Assembly (NCBI RefSeq): GCF_900176135.1
Contig: NZ_FWWW01000100.1
Location: 28,916-92,915, forward strand
Length of the DNA: 64,000 nucleotides
Source: Hymenobacter roseosalivarius DSM 11622
Lineage (GTDB): Bacteria; Bacteroidota; Bacteroidia; Cytophagales; Hymenobacteraceae
Direction of reading: 5' to 3'
Shown here: positions 59,590 through 64,000 of the stretch, in pieces
Numbering within the stretch: position 1 is the first letter of the stretch
Layout of the letters: the number at the start of each line of letters is the position of its first letter
Made by a program: the position numbers and the translations under genes
The notes under the pieces: model-generated
What the model was told of the DNA's origin: nothing
What the model saw: the letters and a program-made list of their open reading frames with translations, nothing else
Databases searched by the model: none

Positions 59590-60653
59590 CAGCTAACGGT
59601 CGCTAGAGGTGGAGAAAAACGGACGGCCGGAACCGGCAGCGTCGCACGCTGATTTATGACTTCTGCGATTTGCTCCAGCGGCAACACGTCGTTAGCGTAT
59701 CCGGCCCGAATCACGGAGCCAGGCATGCTAAATACCGCGGCCGACTCCTGGCTTTGCACGATGACCCTGCCTCCCTGTGCCCGAATAGCCTGAGCACCCA
59801 AGGTTCCATCGTGTCCTAGCCCGGTTAGAACTATACCTAATACCTGCGGGCCAGCCACTTTGGCAGCCGAACGCATAAGCACATCAATAGATGGGTCATC
59901 AGCCGATAGGTTTGGTTTAGAGCTAAGGTCAATCTGCCATACCCGCCAAGGCCCGCGTTGCACAGATTTTATTACCATATTTTGCCCCCCAGGAGCTATG
60001 ATAATCTGCCCTTCTTCCAGAGGCATGCCCACGGTGCCAATTTTTACTGGCAGCGGGGTCAGACGCTGTAAGCGCTTAACGAATGAGATGGCAAAGTGCG
60101 CGGGCAAATGCACGGCAATCAGCAAAGTGCACGGCAGAGCGGGACGTAGAGCGTGCACGAGTTGCTCTACAGCCATAATCCCTCCTGTGGAAGCCCCAAT
60201 CACAGTCAGGTTTTGGGGCTGAGCACTCACGACATGGCGTAGCGGGCTACTAAAAGTGGCTGTCCGCGACATGGTTGGGGCGCCGCGAAGCTGCTGGAGT
60301 ACCGCCAGCCGAAAAGCCTGTTCAGCGCCTAATTTTAGGGGGACGATGTAATCATAAATTCCCCAGCGAGCAGCTTCGCGCATCATACCCGGTAAAGGGG
60401 TGCCCGCAGCGTAAAAAAGTACCGGACAAGCATGCTGTCGATGCAGTCGCTCCAGATCCGGCAGGTCGTGTTCGTCCAGAATCACTAGTGTCGGCCGAAG
60501 CCTTCGAGCCATAATTACCAACTCATCAGCGTTGCAAGCTGAACCCAGCAATAGGCAGTTGGGCTGGGCTTGCAATAGGCGCGTCAACTCCAGTCGCACT
60601 AAAGCGGGAAGCTTACCAAGCAGAACAGTAAAAGAGACGGGTAAAGCGGGCAC
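59589..60653 (-). CDS. cheB: CheB methylesterase with a degenerate receiver domain
   Basis: 354 residues. The C-terminal methylesterase (about 147-340) keeps the catalytic set: Ser155 in VIGASTGG, His182 in AVHLPAHF, and Asp in GLGHDGTLGA. The N-terminal receiver-like domain keeps Asp60 (LVILDEHDL) and a Lys in IVPLKLG, but the Mg-binding acidic pair at residues 12-13, expected after the first beta strand, reads L-G-K (FTVLLGKLPALVR). Phosphorylation by CheA is therefore doubtful. CheB removes methyl groups from or deamidates the MCP; no CheR is visible here. Confidence 0.9.
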   Translation of the reverse strand: MPALPVSFTVLLGKLPALVRLELTRLLQAQPNCLLLGSACNADELVIMARRLRPTLVILDEHDLPDLERLHRQHACPVLFYAAGTPLPGMMREAARWGIYDYIVPLKLGAEQAFRLAVLQQLRGAPTMSRTATFSSPLRHVVSAQPQNLTVIGASTGGIMAVEQLVHALRPALPCTLLIAVHLPAHFAISFVKRLQRLTPLPVKIGTVGMPLEEGQIIIAPGGQNMVIKSVQRGPWRVWQIDLSSKPNLSADDPSIDVLMRSAAKVAGPQVLGIVLTGLGHDGTLGAQAIRAQGGRVIVQSQESAAVFSMPGSVIRAGYANDVLPLEQIAEVINQRATLPVPAVRFSPPLATVS

Positions 60654-60725
60654 GAAATAGGTGGAAGCGCGGAGTAAGAAAGCAGAGCGGATATGTAAAC
60701 ATGTGCCCTGGGGGCCATGCTCACC

Positions 60726-61109
60726 TTATACGTCGGTTTCCTCTGAGTTTTGTAAAGCACTACCTACAATCTCGAGCACTTTTTCCTCGGAGAAAGGCTT
60801 CACGATGTAAGCTGAAGCACCGCTTTCAAGCGCCTCGTTCACAATAATTTCCTGCCCTACCGCACTGCACATAACCACTTTTACGGTAGGATTTACCTGC
60901 CGAATGCCCTTCAAAACATCAAGGCCCGTATTATCCGGCAGGATAACGTCGAGCGTAATCAGATCAGGATTGGTAGCGCTGGTCATCTCCAGTGCCTGCT
61001 GGCCATTCGCGGCCTCCCCTACCACCTCGTAGCCAGCATCAGTAAGCATATTCTTTAGCATCGTGCGCATATAAAAGGAGTCGTCAACGATGAGAATGCG
61101 GTTTTTCAT
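60726..61109 (-). CDS. cheY: CheY-like single-domain response regulator
   Basis: 127 residues: acidic pair Asp9-Asp10 (ILIVDDSFYMR), phospho-acceptor Asp54 (LITLDVILPD), Ser in place of Thr at the switch (VVMCSAVGQ) and Lys in AYIVKPFSEE. This is the standard output of the operon. No flagellar switch genes are present, so the target may be gliding, pili or a regulatory partner. It lies between cheW and cheB with gaps of 72-83 bases. Confidence 0.92.
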   Translation of the reverse strand: MKNRILIVDDSFYMRTMLKNMLTDAGYEVVGEAANGQQALEMTSATNPDLITLDVILPDNTGLDVLKGIRQVNPTVKVVMCSAVGQEIIVNEALESGASAYIVKPFSEEKVLEIVGSALQNSEETDV

Positions 61110-61192
61110 AAAAGTAGTATCAGTAGAAGAAAAAGACGGAGGATAAGCAGAACAGCAGTGTTAGCCCTTATACGGGGCACCACGCACTAAGA

Positions 61193-61702
61193 TTAAGCTT
61201 TCGGTTGGAGCTGCATTATTTCCGTCGGGGTGAGGAGCTTCAGCATATCGAGCACAATAATAATGCGACCGTCCAGCTTAGCAATTCCCTCAATGTATTT
61301 GTCCTGAATGTTGGCGTCCTGAATAAATTCAGGGGCTTTCTCGATGATTGAAACCGGAATCGATAACGGCTGCGGCACTTCGCGTACCACTAGTCCAATC
61401 GTATAGTCCTTGGCCTCAATCGCTAAGGTGTAGGTAGTGGCCGGCAACGCCTCCGTAATTGAGCGCAATTGAAATCGCTCCTCTAAGTCAATAATGGCGA
61501 TAATATCGCCGCGCAGATTGGCTATTCCTTTTACGAAGGGGGGCGTTTTGGGCATGCGCGCAATCTCTGGGGTAACAGTTACCTCCTTTACCTGCTCAAT
61601 GCGAATACCATACTCTTCGCGTCCCAGCCGGAACACGATTAATTGAATAAGCGCTTGCTGCTTAACAACTTTCTTTTCGTTACTCGACTCTATTTCAGGC
61701 AT
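61193..61702 (-). CDS. cheW: CheW coupling protein
   Basis: 169 residues from the ATG at 61702 (MPEIESSNEKKVV); an earlier ATG at 61750 would give 185. The CheW fold is clear: LIVFRLGREEYGIRIEQVKEVT, PPFVKGIANLRGDIIAIIDLEERF and IGLVVREVPQPLSI, ending GIAKLDGRIIIVLDMLKLL. It links the MCP encoded upstream to CheA. The MCP gene ends 73 bases before this start. Confidence 0.93.
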   Translation of the reverse strand: MPEIESSNEKKVVKQQALIQLIVFRLGREEYGIRIEQVKEVTVTPEIARMPKTPPFVKGIANLRGDIIAIIDLEERFQLRSITEALPATTYTLAIEAKDYTIGLVVREVPQPLSIPVSIIEKAPEFIQDANIQDKYIEGIAKLDGRIIIVLDMLKLLTPTEIMQLQPKA

Positions 61703-61774
61703 GCATAAGGTTAGTATAGGCTTGCTACTGTCCATTCGGATTAGTAGCATGCTTGGAAATAGACCTAACAGGAA

Positions 61775-64000
61775 TTAATTGGCTTTGGCTTTAGCCCGAG
61801 CTTTTGGCGTTTTTTTCTCGGCTCCATTTGTCGGCTGTGGCTCCGCTACTTTCCCATTTACGGGTGCCGGACGCCGTGCTGCAGCCTTCTCTGTAGCAGG
61901 AGCCTCTGCTGATTTGCCCCCCCGTGCGGGTCTGGCTGGCTGAGCTTTCGTCAACGGTTGGGCAACGTCAGCGCGTCGAACAGGCCGCTCCGGTTGAGGG
62001 AGGGCTGGCTTAGCCGGAACTGCGTGTCCATTGCGAGGCGGTGTCATCTGAGTTAAGCGTTGGCGGCCACGACGGGGCTCAGGCTCGGGCTCTGGTTCCA
62101 TATACTCCATCAGCTGGAAGGCCGACAAGCCAACTTGTAGATCGTCCGCAATATCAGTCAGCTTCTGGCTGGAGGCCGTCAGCTCCTGCATAGAAGTCGA
62201 TAGCTGCTTAGCAGTGCCTGCCACTTGCTGCGTGCCCGAGGCAGTTTGCTCCGCGATGGCTACCACTTCCTCCACGTACTTTACTACGTCCCCAATACTG
62301 ATTTTCTGCACTTCGGTAGCCGTGAGAATGTCGCGGGAAGTACGCAGCGTTTCGCCGCTGCTCGTCGCAATGTTTTTAAAGGCGGAGCTAGCTTCGAACG
62401 TCGCGTTTTTACCTTTTAATACCCGGCCTTCCATGGTCGAGATAGCCGTAGCAGCTGAGCTCGTATCCTTGCGTACGTCGTCTACCAGCGTAGCTATTTC
62501 ACTGGCTGATTTGCGTGAGCCTTCGGCCAGCTTGCGTATCTCTTCGGCTACGACCGCAAAGCCTCGACCAGCCTCACCAGCTCGGGCTGCCTCAATAGCC
62601 GCGTTCAAAGCCAGCAGGTTGGTTTGGGAAGCAATGTCCGTGATTACTCCCAGCGACTTGCTGATCTCCTGGCTGCGGGTACTTAGTACTTCAATAGTCT
62701 TGGACGTTTGGGCGGCAGCATTGGAAATTTCTTCCATGTTTTTTACCACCTCAGCCACCGTTTTAAGACCAAGCTGAGAGGTTTGCTCACCCAGGATAGC
62801 GGCTTTGTTCACCACGTCTGCTTTACCCGCCGTTTCCTTGGTGGCCTGCATAATTTCCTCGATCAGCTTAAAGGCTTGGTCGGTTTTCAAGGCCTGATTC
62901 TGAGCGCCTTCCGCCATTTGCTGCATAGCCAAAGCTACGTCAACCGTTACGCGGCTCATCTCCTGACCTTTGCCGGCCATTTCCTCCGATGAGGTCCCTA
63001 CTACCTGTGATGAATCGTTGATTTCACCCAGCAGCTCGTTGAGGTTCTCAACAGCCAGGTTCAAGGCATTGGACATAGCCATGATGTCGCCGGCGGTAGG
63101 CACTTCTACGCGCTGGGTCAGATCGCCTTCGGAAATGGCTCGCACTACGCGGCTTACTTCCAGCACCGGAGAGGCAATGGATTCGAGCAGCTCGTTAAGT
63201 GTATCTACAAGTTCTTTCCATGAACCACTCACGCCGCCTACGGTAGCCCGCTCGGTCAGCTTACCTTCTACCCCGGCTACTTTGGCCACCCGGCTAACTT
63301 CCACTGCCAGGCGGTTCAGGTCGTCCACCATGCGGTTGATGGTGTCGGCTAGCTCTGCTACCTCACCTTTTGCATCAAGGGTGAGTTTTTGAGTCAAGTC
63401 ACCCTGCGAAACAGCTGTTACTACTTTTACCAGTCCCCGCACCTGCGTGGTGAGGTTTGAGGCCATTGTATTTACGTTGTCGGTCAGGTCTTTCCATACT
63501 CCACTCACGCTCGGCACATTGGCCTGGCCCCCGAGTTTTCCCTCGGTACCTACTTCCTGCGCCACACGGGTTACCTCGCCAGCGAAGATGTTCAAGGAGT
63601 CCACCATGCGGTTGATGTTGTCCTTCAAATCCAGCAGCTCGCCTTTGACGTCTACTGATACTTTCTGGCTTAGGTCACCTTTGGCTACGGCAATGGCCAC
63701 GTTGGCAATGTCCCGCACCTGACTCGTCAGGTTCGAGGCCATCGTATTTACGTTATCGGTCAACGCTTTCCACGTACCGCTGACACTTGGCACATTGGCC
63801 TGACCACCAAGTTTTCCTTCGGTGCCCACATCAAGCGCCACGCGGGTTACTTCCCCGGCGAACAGGTTCAGCGAGTCCACCATCTGGTTCAGGTTCTGCT
63901 TGAGCTGTAGCAGCTCCCCTTTCACGTCTACCGTTATTTTTTGGCTCAGGTCACCTTTGGCTACGGCCGTGGCCACGTTGGCAATGTCCCGCACCTGACT
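61775..64000 (-). CDS. Methyl-accepting chemotaxis protein with tandem HAMP units and basic tail (partial)
   Basis: At least 741 residues; the N-terminus is beyond the window edge. Visible in order: four HAMP-like units of about 92 residues (each with AVAKGDLSQ-type AS1, VKGE, and NRMVDSLN), a signalling domain with the hairpin tip LLALNAAIEAARAGEAGRGFAVVAEEIRKLAE, and a C-terminal tail of about 110 residues rich in Lys, Arg, Ala and Pro (EPEPEPEPRRGRQ to KTPKARAKAKAN). No membrane helix is visible in this part. Tandem HAMP arrays occur in soluble receptors and Nik1-type kinases. It heads the CheW-CheY-CheB-CheA-CheC operon. Confidence 0.9.
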   Translation of the reverse strand, partial: SQVRDIANVATAVAKGDLSQKITVDVKGELLQLKQNLNQMVDSLNLFAGEVTRVALDVGTEGKLGGQANVPSVSGTWKALTDNVNTMASNLTSQVRDIANVAIAVAKGDLSQKVSVDVKGELLDLKDNINRMVDSLNIFAGEVTRVAQEVGTEGKLGGQANVPSVSGVWKDLTDNVNTMASNLTTQVRGLVKVVTAVSQGDLTQKLTLDAKGEVAELADTINRMVDDLNRLAVEVSRVAKVAGVEGKLTERATVGGVSGSWKELVDTLNELLESIASPVLEVSRVVRAISEGDLTQRVEVPTAGDIMAMSNALNLAVENLNELLGEINDSSQVVGTSSEEMAGKGQEMSRVTVDVALAMQQMAEGAQNQALKTDQAFKLIEEIMQATKETAGKADVVNKAAILGEQTSQLGLKTVAEVVKNMEEISNAAAQTSKTIEVLSTRSQEISKSLGVITDIASQTNLLALNAAIEAARAGEAGRGFAVVAEEIRKLAEGSRKSASEIATLVDDVRKDTSSAATAISTMEGRVLKGKNATFEASSAFKNIATSSGETLRTSRDILTATEVQKISIGDVVKYVEEVVAIAEQTASGTQQVAGTAKQLSTSMQELTASSQKLTDIADDLQVGLSAFQLMEYMEPEPEPEPRRGRQRLTQMTPPRNGHAVPAKPALPQPERPVRRADVAQPLTKAQPARPARGGKSAEAPATEKAAARRPAPVNGKVAEPQPTNGAEKKTPKARAKAKAN
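63165..64000 (-). repeat. Tandem 276-bp coding repeat (HAMP units)
   Basis: GCAATGTCCCGCACCTGACT at 63705-63724 recurs at 63981-64000, exactly 276 bases later (92 codons). A more diverged unit lies before 63430. The high identity of the two right-hand units at DNA level points to recent duplication or gene conversion. Confidence 0.8.

Larger units (their letters stand above)
1951..61923. repeat. Dispersed word GGGGGGC followed by an A/T run (about 65 copies)
   Basis: By eye about 65 occurrences of GGGGGGC on either strand, about 50 of them followed directly by three or more A/T. Examples on the plus strand are 3866, 8972, 15201, 19332, 29884, 38022, 54540 and 59251; on the minus strand 4496-4502, 5040-5046, 17845-17851, 25784-25790, 39802-39808 and 59984-59990. 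Both strands are used about equally, in genes (all frames), in gaps and in terminators. Confidence 0.75.

Noticed and set aside
1..64000. Chi- or KOPS-like polar signal as the explanation for the GGGGGGC word
   Set aside because: Both strands carry it at similar frequency, so no polarity is visible in this window.
1..64000. CRISPR array, tRNA, rRNA, integrase or prophage
   Set aside because: No regularly spaced short repeats, no cloverleaf or rRNA sequence, and no phage structural or integrase ORF were found; the 'holin'-named gene is a solitary PF04020 membrane protein.
63165..64000. Assembly artefact as sole cause of the HAMP repeats
   Set aside because: Units differ at many positions and the protein pattern matches known tandem-HAMP receptors, although unit number still needs a long-read check.

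Overview
The window looks like a chromosomal segment of a Bacteroidota bacterium of the Cytophagales/Hymenobacteraceae type, most likely Hymenobacter or a close relative. The grounds are high G+C for the phylum (roughly 57-58% by eye), promoters with the Bacteroidota -7 element TAnnTTTG, no Shine-Dalgarno sequences but pyrimidine-rich leaders, and marker neighbourhoods typical of the phylum (DUF177-rpmF-plsX-fabH-efp-accB-accC, DUF4290-murA, DUF3109, an arsenosugar operon). No rRNA, tRNA, CRISPR array, transposase or prophage was seen.

Layout. 1-7 kb: end of an amino-acid permease, a small secreted protein, a membrane methyltransferase-like protein, a DUF547 protein, and a three-gene redox cluster (FAD oxidoreductase, small membrane protein with a natural histidine tail, polyferredoxin). 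7-12 kb: a hydrolase, then a LytTR regulator with two tandem sensor kinases, one lacking its phospho-acceptor histidine. 12-17 kb: bcp peroxiredoxin, three glycosyltransferases and a broken STAS-like gene. 18-20.7 kb: arsenosugar biosynthesis operon. 20.9-26.5 kb: ECF sigma/anti-sigma pair, aldehyde dehydrogenase, thioredoxin, DUF885 peptidase. 26.6-31.2 kb: a defence island with a frameshifted type IIG restriction-modification enzyme and a DUF559 nuclease, accompanied by two large palindromic elements. 32-38.5 kb: NucA-family nuclease, EEP hydrolase, MFS transporter, M28 peptidase, and a HIT protein fused to a NuiA-like nuclease-inhibitor domain. 38.7-55.4 kb: housekeeping genes (greA, ksgA, pepA, pdxA, rpmF, plsX, fabH, efp, accB, accC, pcrA, murA). 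55.5-64 kb: a small membrane protein, a ureohydrolase and a non-flagellar-looking chemotaxis operon (MCP with tandem HAMP units, CheW, CheY, CheB, CheA, CheC).

The most unusual signals are (i) an over-represented word, GGGGGGC followed by an A/T run, found about once per kilobase on both strands, in all reading frames and as inverted pairs in terminators, which resembles the behaviour of DNA-uptake-type sequences; (ii) the restriction enzyme gene broken exactly at one copy of that word, with a compositionally foreign recognition segment that begins at another; (iii) a HIT-NuiA fusion encoded about 4 kb from a NucA-family nuclease; (iv) a terminator-like hairpin in the greA leader; and (v) a LytS-type kinase pair in which one member has Ser in place of the phosphorylated His, next to a candidate LytTR operator.
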